8,311 nucleotides of DNA from Actinomycetes bacterium (GCA_023431405.1 JAEYVZ010000047.1:1-8311); one strand, 5' to 3'. Counted from the stretch's first letter, positions 1 to 8,217 are shown. A program made the numbers and translations. The notes: generated by a model from the letters alone, not told the origin.

Positions 1-30
1 GTCTCTGCGTGAGCGCGGCGATCGAGTGGA

Positions 31-1692
31 TCACTCGCTGTCGACGAGGTACTTCGCGTAGGCGGGGAGCGTCAGGAATGCCGGGAACTCCTCGCGGAGG
101 GCGACCTCGCGGAAGATCTCGGCCGCGTCGTCGAAGCGGTCGCCGTCCCCGCGATCGACCTCGCCGAGGACCCGGGTGATGAGGCCGTCGATGTAGTCGC
201 GCGTGATGGGCGTGCCGTCTTCGAGCGTGCGGTCCTGGTGGATCCACTGCCACACCTGGCTGCGGCTGATCTCTGCCGTCGCCGCGTCCTCCATGAGGTT
301 GTCCAGCGCGACGGCGCCGAGGCCGCGCAGCCATGCCTCGAGGTAGCGGATGGCCACCGACACGTTCGCGTGGACGCCGCTTGCCGTGATCGGCAGGCCG
401 ATGTGCACGTCCAGGAGCTCGTCGGCGGTCACCTGCACGTCGTCGCGCTGACGGTCGACCTGGTTGGGGCGCTCGCCGAGCACGGCGTCGAACTCGGCCA
501 TCGCGACCGGGATGAGGTCGGGGTGAGCCACCCACGTGCCGTCGAAGCCGTCTCCCGCCTCGCGCTTCTTGTCGGCGGCGACCTTCTCGAACGCCTGGGC
601 GGTCACCTCGGGGTCGCGGCGGTTGGGGATGAAGGCGCTCATGCCCCCGATCGCGAAGGCGCCGCGCTTGTGACACGTCTTGACGAGCAGCTCGGTGTAG
701 GCCCGCATGAACGGGACCGTCATCGTGACCTGACTGCGGTCGGGCAGCACGAAGCGGGCGCCGCGGCCGCGGTAGTTCTTGATCATCGAGAAGATGTAGT
801 CCCAGCGCCCGGCGTTGAGCCCCGCGATGTGGTCGCGCATCTCGAACAGGATCTCCTCCATCTCGAACGCCGCAGGCAGCGTCTCGATGAGCACCGTCGC
901 GCGGATCGTTCCGTGCGGGATGCCGATGTAGCGCTCGCTGAAGGTGAAGACGTCGTCCCACAGCTTCGCCTCTTCGCTCGACTCGAGCTTCGCGATGTAG
1001 AAGTACGGGCCGCGACCGTTCGCGATCAGCTGCTTCGCGTTGTGGAAGAAGTAGAGCCCGAAGTCGACGAGCGAGCCCGAGGCATCCATGGTCCGTCCGA
1101 AGCGGTCCGTGAAGGCGATGTGCTTCTCGGACAGGTGCCAGCCGCGAGGGCGCATCACGATCGTGGGCGTCTGCTCGGCGGTCACCTCGTAGACCTTGCC
1201 CTCGGGGCTCGTGAAGGTCAGTTCGCCGCGGATCGCGTCGCGCAGCGACAGCTGGCCCTCGATGACGTTCTTCCACGTGGGGCTGGTGGCGTCCTCCTGA
1301 TCGGCGAGCCACACCTTGGCGCCGGAGTTGAGGGCGTTGATCGTCATCTTCGGGTCGGTCGGACCGGTGATCTCGACCCGACGGTCCTCGAGACCGGGAC
1401 CGGCGCCGGCGATGCGCCAAGACGCATCGTCGCGGATGCGGGCCGTGTCGTCGCGGAAGCGGGGGTCGTGCCCGTTCCCGATCTCGAACCGGCGCCGCAT
1501 CCGGTCGGCCAGGCGGTCGTGTCGGCGCCCGGCGAACCGGTGGTGCAGCTCGGCGACGAACGCGAGCGCCTGCGGGGTGAGGATCTCGTCGTAGCGGTCG
1601 CCGAGGGGGGCGGCCACGTCGATGCGTGGTCCGGGGCGCGTGTCGGTGGTGGGGGTCGTGGGGGGCGCGATGCCCGTGGCGGTGGGAGTCAT
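31..1692 (-). CDS. aceB: Malate synthase A (glyoxylate shunt)
   Basis: Condenses glyoxylate with acetyl-CoA to give malate and CoA, the second step of the cytosolic glyoxylate shunt. The 553-residue product is close to the usual 530-540 for the A isoform and much shorter than the ~720-residue G isoform (GlcB) of mycobacteria. Seen directly: the family signature RDHIAGLNAGRWDYIF at residues 286-301; MRPRGWH at 180-186, whose Arg183 matches the active-site arginine region; and MEDAATAEISRSQVW at 467-481, whose Asp469 fits the catalytic base position. The first ~22 residues are a Thr/Pro/Ala-rich tail before the conserved domain. The ATG at 1692 was chosen because AGGAAG lies about 8 nt upstream and homology begins soon after; the same frame stays open further upstream only as a shadow of aceA. 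It lies 38 bp downstream of aceA on the same strand, so co-transcription is likely. Family assignment is firm; the exact start is less so. Confidence 0.96.
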   Translation of the reverse strand: MTPTATGIAPPTTPTTDTRPGPRIDVAAPLGDRYDEILTPQALAFVAELHHRFAGRRHDRLADRMRRRFEIGNGHDPRFRDDTARIRDDASWRIAGAGPGLEDRRVEITGPTDPKMTINALNSGAKVWLADQEDATSPTWKNVIEGQLSLRDAIRGELTFTSPEGKVYEVTAEQTPTIVMRPRGWHLSEKHIAFTDRFGRTMDASGSLVDFGLYFFHNAKQLIANGRGPYFYIAKLESSEEAKLWDDVFTFSERYIGIPHGTIRATVLIETLPAAFEMEEILFEMRDHIAGLNAGRWDYIFSMIKNYRGRGARFVLPDRSQVTMTVPFMRAYTELLVKTCHKRGAFAIGGMSAFIPNRRDPEVTAQAFEKVAADKKREAGDGFDGTWVAHPDLIPVAMAEFDAVLGERPNQVDRQRDDVQVTADELLDVHIGLPITASGVHANVSVAIRYLEAWLRGLGAVALDNLMEDAATAEISRSQVWQWIHQDRTLEDGTPITRDYIDGLITRVLGEVDRGDGDRFDDAAEIFREVALREEFPAFLTLPAYAKYLVDSE

Positions 1693-1730
1693 GGCCCTGT
1701 CTTCCTGATGAGTCGGTGCGGGAATGGGGT

Positions 1731-3047
<1,317 letters not shown>

Positions 3048-3204
3048 GGCTGCTCCTTCATGGGTCCGAGCGGCGGTGCTCGGGAGGTCGTGTCTCCACT
3101 GTGGGTGAAATTCTCGGAGCACACCGCCGATTTCGATTGTGAAGATCATGAAGAATTCTGTTTTTGTGATGCATTTGCCGTCGCCACGTGCCAGACTCGC
3201 CCTC
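3048..3204. promoter_or_regulatory. Divergent promoter/operator region between aceA and the ramB-like gene
   Basis: This 157-bp gap separates two divergent genes and must hold both promoters unless the regulator starts further upstream. Its core (about 3131-3178) is strikingly AT-rich for this genome. Visible there: a direct repeat TGAAGA at 3140-3145 and 3149-3154 (9-nt period); a perfect palindrome AGAATTCT at 3152-3159; ATGCAT at 3169-3174; two TGTGA half-sites at 3138-3142 and 3165-3169; and one TTTGC at 3174-3178. TTTGC is shared with the core of described RamB sites, and TGTGA with CRP/GlxR-type half-sites. Neither is a full match to a consensus. No clean -35/-10 pair could be assigned for either direction, so the regulatory role rests on position and composition. 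Confidence 0.6.
3053..3058 (-). promoter_or_regulatory. Ribosome binding site of aceA
   Basis: On the minus strand this reads AAGGAG followed by CAGCC and the ATG at 3047. It is the strongest Shine-Dalgarno in the window, and it decides the aceA start against the longer open frame. Confidence 0.8.
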
Positions 3205-4674
3205 ATGAACGTGATCGATGCCTTCGATGGCCCCGCGGGCGAAGAGCCCGACGCCCTCACGATCGGGCGTCGCGTGCGCCAGCTGCGGCTGGAGCGCGGG
3301 CTCACCCTCGATGAGCTCGCGGCCGCCGTCGATCGCGCCCCCAGTCAGCTCTCGATGATCGAGACCGGCAAGCGCGAGCCGAAGCTCACCCAGCTGCAGT
3401 CGATCGCCCGGGCGCTGGGAGCCACGATCGACGCGCTGCTGGAGTCGGAGCCGCTCGACGAGCGCTCCACGATGGAGATCGCGCTCGAACGGGCCATGAA
3501 GGGGCAGACGTTCCAGTCGCTCGGGATCGCCCCGTTCCGTATCGGCAAAGCCGTCCCCGACGAGGCGCTCAAGGCGCTGCTGGCCCTCCAGGGCGAGATC
3601 GAGCGGCTCAACGACGAGCGCTCCGCGACTCCGGAGGAAGCGCGTCGGGCCAACGTCGAACTGCGTCACCTCATGCGCCGGCAGGACAACTACTTTCCCG
3701 ACCTCGAAGCGCATGCGCGCGGCATCCTCGACGCCGTCGACCACCCGGGCGGTCCGCTCACGCAGCGGACGGCCTCCGATATCGCCGCGCATCTCGGGCT
3801 GTCGCTCCACTACGTGAGCGATCTGCCGGCATCGGTGCGCAGCGTCGCCGACCTCAAGCACGGCCGGCTCTACCTGTCGAGCACGGTGCCGGCCAAGGGC
3901 GACTCGCGCACCGCGGTGCTGCAGGCGCTGTCGAGTCGCATCCTCGGTCACAGCGAACCGCGCTCGTACGCCGAGTTCCTCCGGCAGCGGGTGGAGACCA
4001 ACTACCTGACGGGTGCGCTCCTCGTCCCCGAGGCGCACGCGGTGCCGTTCCTGCAGGATGCCAAGGCCCGCCGCGCCATCTCGATCGAAGACCTCCGTGA
4101 CGCGTACTCCGTGTCGTACGAGACGGCCGCACACCGCTTCACGAACCTGGCGACGCAGCACCTCGGCATCCGCGTGCACTTCCTCAAAGTGCACGAATCG
4201 GGGACCATCACGAAGGCGTACGAGAACGACGACGTGAACTTCCCCGCCGATCGCCTCGGGTCGATCGAGGGTCAGCTGTGCTGTCGCCGGTGGACGAGCC
4301 GCGTGGTCTTCGACATCCCCGACAAGTTCAACCCGTACTACCAGTACACCGACACGGGCAACGGCACCTACTGGTGCACCGCCCGCGTCGAGGCGTCGAG
4401 CGAGGGAGCGCACTCGGTGAGTGTGGGGGTGCGCTTCGACGACACGAAGTGGTTCATCGGCCGTGAGACGCCGAACCGCGGGGTGTCACGCCATTCGGTC
4501 GAGGTGTGCTGCCGCCGGGCGCCGGCGGAGCTGGAAGGCGCGTGGCGCGACCAGGCCTGGCCGAACGTCCGTACACCGCGCACGCTTCTCGCGACCCTCC
4601 CGACCGGCGCGTTCCCCGGGGTCGACACCACCGACCTCTACGAGTTCCTGCAGGCGCACGCCCCGGCATCCTGA
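3205..4674 (+). CDS. ramB: RamB-like XRE/ImmA-IrrE-type transcriptional regulator
   Basis: Probable DNA-binding regulator of acetate/glyoxylate metabolism. With the ATG at 3205 it has 489 residues. Residues 20-79 form a canonical XRE HTH (IGRRVRQLRLERGLTLDELA, then SQLSMIETGKREPKLTQLQ). A linker follows, then an ImmA/IrrE-like domain (about 185-325) containing YSVSYETAAHRF near 301-312, a motif shared with RamB. The zinc-protease HExxH is absent: the equivalent stretch near 237-250 reads TAVLQALSSRILGH, so a peptidase role is unlikely. The C-terminal part matches the DUF2083-like layout of RamB but ends differently, with cysteine pairs at 359-360 and 435-436 plus Cys391. The frame is open back to a GTG at 3139, with further ATGs at 3148 and 3169; 3205 was preferred because the upstream part is AT-rich promoter-like DNA. 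No start has a good ribosome binding site. Divergent from aceA-aceB, the known RamB targets in Corynebacterium and Mycobacterium. Orthology to RamB is inferred from architecture and context. Confidence 0.85.
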   Translation: MNVIDAFDGPAGEEPDALTIGRRVRQLRLERGLTLDELAAAVDRAPSQLSMIETGKREPKLTQLQSIARALGATIDALLESEPLDERSTMEIALERAMKGQTFQSLGIAPFRIGKAVPDEALKALLALQGEIERLNDERSATPEEARRANVELRHLMRRQDNYFPDLEAHARGILDAVDHPGGPLTQRTASDIAAHLGLSLHYVSDLPASVRSVADLKHGRLYLSSTVPAKGDSRTAVLQALSSRILGHSEPRSYAEFLRQRVETNYLTGALLVPEAHAVPFLQDAKARRAISIEDLRDAYSVSYETAAHRFTNLATQHLGIRVHFLKVHESGTITKAYENDDVNFPADRLGSIEGQLCCRRWTSRVVFDIPDKFNPYYQYTDTGNGTYWCTARVEASSEGAHSVSVGVRFDDTKWFIGRETPNRGVSRHSVEVCCRRAPAELEGAWRDQAWPNVRTPRTLLATLPTGAFPGVDTTDLYEFLQAHAPAS

Positions 4675-4699
4675 CCGGAGTCGCGCGCCCGCCGGAACC

Positions 4700-4975
4700 T
4701 CAGCCGACGACCGTGGTCGTGCCGGGCGGCGAGTAGGTGAAGAGGGCGCTGGTCCAGACGAACGCGAGCACCAGCGCGATCGCGACACCGGCGTAGGCCA
4801 GCCAGACCTTTCTCGGGCCGGTGCGGTAGGCGACGACCGCGGCGAGGGCAGAGGGGACGGTGATCCACAGGAGCCCCGCGTCTGCGATGAGGATGCCGGC
4901 GACGACGACCGCCCAGGCGACGAAGGTGAGCGCCGCCGCGGCCGTGGGCTGCGCGGTTGACGATGCCGTGGTCAT
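4700..4975 (-). CDS. Small membrane protein of unknown function, three predicted TM segments
   Basis: A 91-residue protein not recognised as a named family. After a Thr/Ser/Ala-rich N-terminus (1-11), hydrophobic segments lie at about 12-31 (AAAALTFVAWAVVVAGILIA), 34-50 and 57-80, separated by a basic turn RTGPRK at 51-56. The tail is short (YSPPGTTTVVG). The positive loop between segments 2 and 3 suggests that loop faces the cytoplasm. The ATG at 4975 is preceded by AAGGCAG at a reasonable distance, and the hydrophobic pattern argues that this frame, not its overlaps, is coding. It is convergent with the ramB-like gene, with only 25 bp between the stops, and lies downstream of and co-directional with the PucR-type gene after a 125-bp gap. 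An inverted repeat (4989-5007) lies just upstream and may control it. Small actinobacterial membrane proteins of this kind are common and mostly uncharacterised. Confidence 0.75.
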   Translation of the reverse strand: MTTASSTAQPTAAAALTFVAWAVVVAGILIADAGLLWITVPSALAAVVAYRTGPRKVWLAYAGVAIALVLAFVWTSALFTYSPPGTTTVVG

Positions 4976-4988
4976 GCGTTCTGCCTTC

Positions 4989-5007
4989 GGTCAATGCTTG
5001 TATGACC
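4989..5007. promoter_or_regulatory. Candidate operator: inverted repeat GGTCA-N9-TGACC
   Basis: Five-base arms GGTCA (4989-4993) and TGACC (5003-5007) flank a 9-bp AT-rich spacer, 14 bp upstream of the small membrane-protein ATG on the minus strand. The size and spacing fit a dimeric HTH regulator site, and adjacent AT-rich DNA (CATTTAAG at 5011-5018) could contribute a -10 element. The arms are short and may be chance, and no cognate regulator can be named. Confidence 0.3.
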
Positions 5008-5055
5008 GCTCATTTAAGCACGATTCGGCGGTAAGTTCTTCGGCACGCTCCACGC

Positions 5056-5083
5056 GCGAGGCGCGAGCCGCGAGGCGCGAGGC
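5056..5083. repeat. 14-bp GC-rich imperfect tandem repeat (two units)
   Basis: Units 5056-5069 (GCGAGGCGCGAGCC) and 5070-5083 (GCGAGGCGCGAGGC) differ at one base. They lie in the 125-bp gap between the PucR-type gene's stop and the small membrane-protein gene. The sequence is CGCGAG-rich, can form short stems, and may be part of transcript termination for the PucR-type gene, but no T-run follows. Simple GC-rich repeats of this kind can arise by slippage. Confidence 0.6.
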
Positions 5084-5100
5084 GGCGATCAGGTTCGAGG

Positions 5101-6654
5101 TCAGGCGCCGGCGGCCACGAGCGCGGCCCACAGTTCAGCGCGGGCGGGGAACGACGAGAGATCGACACCGAGCAGCGCCTGCGCATGAGCCACACGCGAG
5201 CGCACGGTATGACGATGGATGCCGAGCGCTTCGGCAGCGGCATCGATGCGCGCGTCGTTGTCGAGCCAGGTGCGCACGGTCGCCAGCAGCTGCGTGCCGT
5301 GCGTCTGGTCGTGCTCGCGCAGTGGCGCGAGCTGTGCGTCGGCGAGGGCCCGCGCCTCGACGGAATCGAGCTGGCCGAGCACGCCATGGCTGGCGATGTC
5401 GGCGAACGACGTGACGCGACCTCGCTCGCTGTGATGCTCGCCGCCGTGAAAGCCCCGCCGCAGGGCGGCCAGTGCCTGCCCGTGGCCGTCGGCGAACGCG
5501 CTGTAGGGGAGGGGGCGCGACGCGCCGACCGCGGCGTCGAAGAGCCGCGCGAACTCGTCGAGCAGCTCGGCGTGCTCAGCGCTCGCGACCACGACGAGGC
5601 CTTCGGCTGCGCGACCGTGGAACACGGCGCCCCGACGCTCGGTGACGGCCAGCTCCAGCCAGTCGGCGGCAGCATCCGCGCGGGCCGAGGCGACGTCGGC
5701 GATGGCGACGACGATGGGGGCGGCGGGGAGTGGTCCCCACAGCTCGCGCGACACGCGTCGGGCAACAGCGGGGTCGCCCGACAGCAGGCTCTGGATGAGG
5801 CCGGCGCGCAGGGCGCTGCGCGCCTTTCCGAGCCCGACGTTCTGCTCGAGGGCGAGCCCCGCCATCGCGATCACGGAGGTGACGACACCGCGGCCTTCGA
5901 GGTCGAGGTCGTCGCCGGCGATCACGATCGCCCCGCGGAGGTGGCCGCCGCGGCCGAGCGTCTGCAGCGAGAATCGCGTATCGCCCACATCCAGGGTCGA
6001 TCCCGCGCGCACGCCCCGCCGCAGCACGGCCCCCACCTCGGCGGTGAGCTGGTCGAGCACGTCGTCGCCGAAGGCGTCGAGCGGATGCCGCTGGGTGAGG
6101 GTGCCTGCGGCATCGAACATCCCCACCCACGTGTCGAGCTGGCGGGCGAGCTCGGCCACGGTGGCTCCCAGGCCGTCGGGGCGGAGCGCGGCGAGCGAGA
6201 TCGCGTGCTGGGCCGACAGCGCCCAGGTGCGCCGCGCATACGCCTGGGCCGCGATCGCCTCGGCGTTGGCGCGGGCGAGGGCGATGAACGGGGTGCGGTA
6301 GGGGACCTCGAACAGGGGGATCCCGGCATCCGCGCAGGCGTCGATGAGCGGAGCGGGGATGCCGTGGCGCACCACCTCGGTGCCGAACCCGAGCCCTCGA
6401 ACTCCGCGGGTGCGCAGCCGCGCGACATAGGCCGAGAAGGAGTCGGCGTCGGCGTCGGCGAACTGCGTGCCCGTAGTCAGCAGGAGCAGCTCGTCGGCGA
6501 GGAACGGGGTCGGGTCGATGAGATCGGAGCTGTGCACCCAGCGAAGGGGGAGGTCGAGCGTGCCCGGCGGAAGGCCCGCCTCGTCCGATTCGAGGCGCAG
6601 GTGGAGCTCGCGCCGGGAGAGGAGGGCGCGCAGCGTCGGCTCAGGGGTGGTCAC
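5101..6654 (-). CDS. PucR-family transcriptional regulator, probable GabR-like regulator of gabT
   Basis: DNA-binding regulator, 517 residues, typical of PucR/CdaR-type proteins. The N-terminal ~8-128 looks like the PucR domain (LPLRWVHSSDLIDPTPFLADELLL, split here as LPLRWVHSSD and LIDPTPFLADELLL; ending IPLFEVPYRTPF). A middle sensor region (about 170-430) includes an ill-defined CdaR/GGDEF-like part. The C-terminus is a PucR-type HTH: TVRTWLDNDARIDAAAEALG (459-478) then IHRHTVRSRVAHAQALLGVD (479-498). The start is GTG at 6654, with GGAG at 6660-6663, 5 nt upstream; the frame continues far upstream only as an antisense shadow of gabT. Divergent from gabT across 150 bp. In Corynebacterium glutamicum a PucR-type protein, GabR, controls gabTDP, so a similar role is inferred here. 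PucR proteins also control purine, allantoin and amino-acid catabolism, so the effector remains open. Confidence 0.9.
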   Translation of the reverse strand: MTTPEPTLRALLSRRELHLRLESDEAGLPPGTLDLPLRWVHSSDLIDPTPFLADELLLLTTGTQFADADADSFSAYVARLRTRGVRGLGFGTEVVRHGIPAPLIDACADAGIPLFEVPYRTPFIALARANAEAIAAQAYARRTWALSAQHAISLAALRPDGLGATVAELARQLDTWVGMFDAAGTLTQRHPLDAFGDDVLDQLTAEVGAVLRRGVRAGSTLDVGDTRFSLQTLGRGGHLRGAIVIAGDDLDLEGRGVVTSVIAMAGLALEQNVGLGKARSALRAGLIQSLLSGDPAVARRVSRELWGPLPAAPIVVAIADVASARADAAADWLELAVTERRGAVFHGRAAEGLVVVASAEHAELLDEFARLFDAAVGASRPLPYSAFADGHGQALAALRRGFHGGEHHSERGRVTSFADIASHGVLGQLDSVEARALADAQLAPLREHDQTHGTQLLATVRTWLDNDARIDAAAEALGIHRHTVRSRVAHAQALLGVDLSSFPARAELWAALVAAGA

Positions 6655-6659
6655 GTCTT

Positions 6660-6670
6660 CTCCGATCGGA
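6660..6670 (-). promoter_or_regulatory. Ribosome binding site of the PucR-type gene with overlapping palindrome
   Basis: GGAG (6660-6663 on the minus strand) precedes the GTG at 6654 by 5 nt and fixes the start. It overlaps a perfect 10-bp palindrome, TCCGATCGGA, at 6661-6670, which could be an autoregulatory operator or mRNA structure, or a chance GC-rich palindrome. Confidence 0.55.
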
Positions 6671-6791
6671 TGCCGCTCCGGCTGGCGAGGTCGTCCGGTG
6701 CACGTCGCCTCGACGCGGCTGCTGTACGTCATGTACGCGACATCAATCAGAATGTACACCGCGGCGGCTGTGCGGCCGCGGGCCCGGGCTT

Positions 6792-6797
6792 TACGCT
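6792..6797 (+). promoter_or_regulatory. gabT: Candidate -10 element for a leaderless gabT transcript
   Basis: TACGCT fits TANNNT and lies 7 nt before the ATG at 6805, the distance expected when transcription starts at the A of the start codon. No Shine-Dalgarno precedes this ATG, which supports leaderless translation, common in actinobacteria. No good -35 is present at 17-18 bp (TGTGCG or CTGTGC), which would suit an activator-dependent promoter. Confidence 0.45.
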
Positions 6798-6804
6798 CGC
6801 GAGC

Positions 6805-8157
6805 ATGACCGTTGCTGACATCGCCCTTCCCGTCGGCGGCCCGACCCTCCCGCAGGAACGCCGCCTGACCACCGCCATCCCCGGCCCGCGCTCGCAGGAG
6901 CTGCTGGCGCGCAAAGCGGAGGCCGTCGCCGCCGGAGTCGGACACACGGTCCCGATCCACGCGGTCGCCGCCGGCGGCGGAGTCGTCGTCGACGCCGACG
7001 GCAACTCGCTCATCGACCTCGGTTCGGGCATCGCCGTCACCACGGTCGGAAATGCGCACCCCAAGGTCGTCGAGGCGATCGCCGCGCAGGCCGCGCAGTT
7101 CACGCACACCTGCTTCATGGTCTCGCCGTACGAGTCGTACGTGGAGGTCGCCGAAGCCCTCAACCGCGTCACCCCCGGTGACCACGCGAAGAAGTCGGCG
7201 CTGTTCAACTCCGGCGCCGAAGCCGTCGAGAACGCGATCAAGATCGCCCGCCGCTTCACCGGCAAGCAGGCCGTCGTCGCCTTCGATCACGCCTACCACG
7301 GCCGCACGAACCTCACCATGGGCCTCACCGCGAAGGCGATGCCCTACAAGAGCGGCTTCGGCCCGTTCGCGTCGGAGATCTACCGTGCTCCCATGTCGTA
7401 CCCGTTCCGTGACGGCCTGAGCGGCGCCGAGGCGGCCGCCAAGGCCATCTCGGTGATGGAGAAGCAGATCGGCGCCGACAACCTCGCCGCCGTCATCATC
7501 GAGCCGATCCAGGGCGAGGGCGGCTTCATCGTCCCCGCCGACGGCTTCCTCCCCGCCATCGTCGACTGGTGCCGCGCCAACGACGTCGTGTTCATCGCCG
7601 ACGAGGTGCAGTCGGGCTTCGCCCGCACCGGCGCCATGTTCGCCAGCGAGATCTTCGGCATCGTCCCCGACCTCGTCACGACGGCCAAGGGCATCGCCGG
7701 CGGGATGCCGCTGGCGGCGGTCACCGGCCGTGCCGAGATCATGGACGCCTCCCACACGGGCGGCCTGGGCGGAACCTACGGCGGCAACCCGGTGGCGTGC
7801 GCAGCGGCGCTCGCTTCCATCGACGCGTTCGAGAACGACGGACTGCTCGAGCGGGCGCGTGAGATCGGGGGGATCCTCCGCGCCCGCCTCGAGTCGCTGC
7901 AGGCGTCCGACCCGCGCATCGGCGATGTGCGCGGCCACGGCGCCATGATCGCGGCCGAGTTCGTCGACCCGGAGACCAAGGCTCCGGATGCCGCGCTGAC
8001 CGCGGCTGTCGCCAAGGCGGCCGTCGCCGAAGGCGTGATCGTGCTCACGTGCGGCACCTACGGCAACGTCATCCGCTTCCTTCCGCCGCTGAGCATCTCC
8101 GACGCGCTTCTGAACGAAGGGCTGGATGTCGTGGCATCCGCCCTCGCCGCCAACTGA
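6805..8157 (+). CDS. gabT: 4-aminobutyrate--2-oxoglutarate aminotransferase (class III, PLP-dependent)
   Basis: Likely transfers the amino group of GABA to 2-oxoglutarate, giving succinate semialdehyde and glutamate, the first step of cytosolic GABA breakdown. The 450-residue length is usual for actinobacterial GabT. Seen: NSGAEAVENAIKIARRFTG (135-153), the PLP phosphate-contact region; DHAYHGRT (161-168) stacking the cofactor; EPIQGEGGF (233-241); IADEVQSGFARTG (264-276) with Asp266 for the pyridine nitrogen; TTAKGIAGGMPLAAV (292-306) with Lys295 as the Schiff-base lysine; and GGTYGGNPVAC (322-332). The ATG at 6805 starts MTVADIALPV, and the domain begins within about 25 residues. The frame upstream is antisense to the PucR-type gene and is not coding. 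Divergent from that regulator. No gabD or permease gene is in the window; either could follow beyond 8311. Related class III enzymes (5-aminovalerate, diaminobutyrate or putrescine aminotransferases) cannot be fully excluded, though EPIQGEGG and overall layout favour GabT. Confidence 0.9.
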   Translation: MTVADIALPVGGPTLPQERRLTTAIPGPRSQELLARKAEAVAAGVGHTVPIHAVAAGGGVVVDADGNSLIDLGSGIAVTTVGNAHPKVVEAIAAQAAQFTHTCFMVSPYESYVEVAEALNRVTPGDHAKKSALFNSGAEAVENAIKIARRFTGKQAVVAFDHAYHGRTNLTMGLTAKAMPYKSGFGPFASEIYRAPMSYPFRDGLSGAEAAAKAISVMEKQIGADNLAAVIIEPIQGEGGFIVPADGFLPAIVDWCRANDVVFIADEVQSGFARTGAMFASEIFGIVPDLVTTAKGIAGGMPLAAVTGRAEIMDASHTGGLGGTYGGNPVACAAALASIDAFENDGLLERAREIGGILRARLESLQASDPRIGDVRGHGAMIAAEFVDPETKAPDAALTAAVAKAAVAEGVIVLTCGTYGNVIRFLPPLSISDALLNEGLDVVASALAAN

Positions 8158-8177
8158 ACACACACCCACCATCCCCG

Positions 8178-8191
8178 CGAGCGAACGCTCG
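8178..8191 (+). terminator. Short hairpin after gabT, weak terminator candidate
   Basis: CGAGCG (8178-8183) and CGCTCG (8186-8191) form a perfect inverted repeat around AA, 20 bp past the gabT stop. There is no following T-run, so it is not a canonical intrinsic terminator. High-GC actinobacterial terminators often lack the U tract, which keeps it possible. Confidence 0.35.
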
Positions 8192-8217
8192 AGGAACACG
8201 CCTAGGGGAGAGGCGGA

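Larger units (their letters stand above)
6655..6804. promoter_or_regulatory. Divergent control region between the PucR-type gene and gabT, with TGTAC motifs
   Basis: A 150-bp non-coding gap. Its most distinctive part, 6723-6758, has TGTAC at 6723-6727, 6732-6736 and 6753-6757; the first two extend to TGTACG, and the last forms the palindrome TGTACA (6753-6758). The first two also sit in an imperfect palindrome GTACGTCATGTAC (6724-6736). Centre spacings are 9 and 21 bp, the latter about two helical turns. The patch has much lower GC than its surroundings. It is a natural candidate binding region for the PucR-type regulator, lying about 45-80 bp upstream of gabT. The motif is not matched to any published consensus. 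Confidence 0.5.

Noticed and set aside
3134..3179. A full CRP/GlxR or RamB binding site
   Set aside because: Only half-site matches (TGTGA, TTTGC) are present; the second halves are missing, so a specific site was not annotated.
3058..4413. 451-codon minus-strand frame antisense to the ramB-like gene
   Set aside because: No motif or start support; the plus strand encodes a clear HTH regulator here.
4675..4699. Bidirectional terminator between the ramB-like gene and the small membrane gene
   Set aside because: The 25-bp gap has only GC-rich sequence, with no convincing stem beyond short CCGG/GCGC matches and no T-run.
5185..8157. A 990-codon open frame on the plus strand ending in GabT
   Set aside because: The region before 6805 is antisense to the well-supported PucR-type gene and has no family-like sequence, so it is a GC-driven open frame and not an N-terminal fusion.
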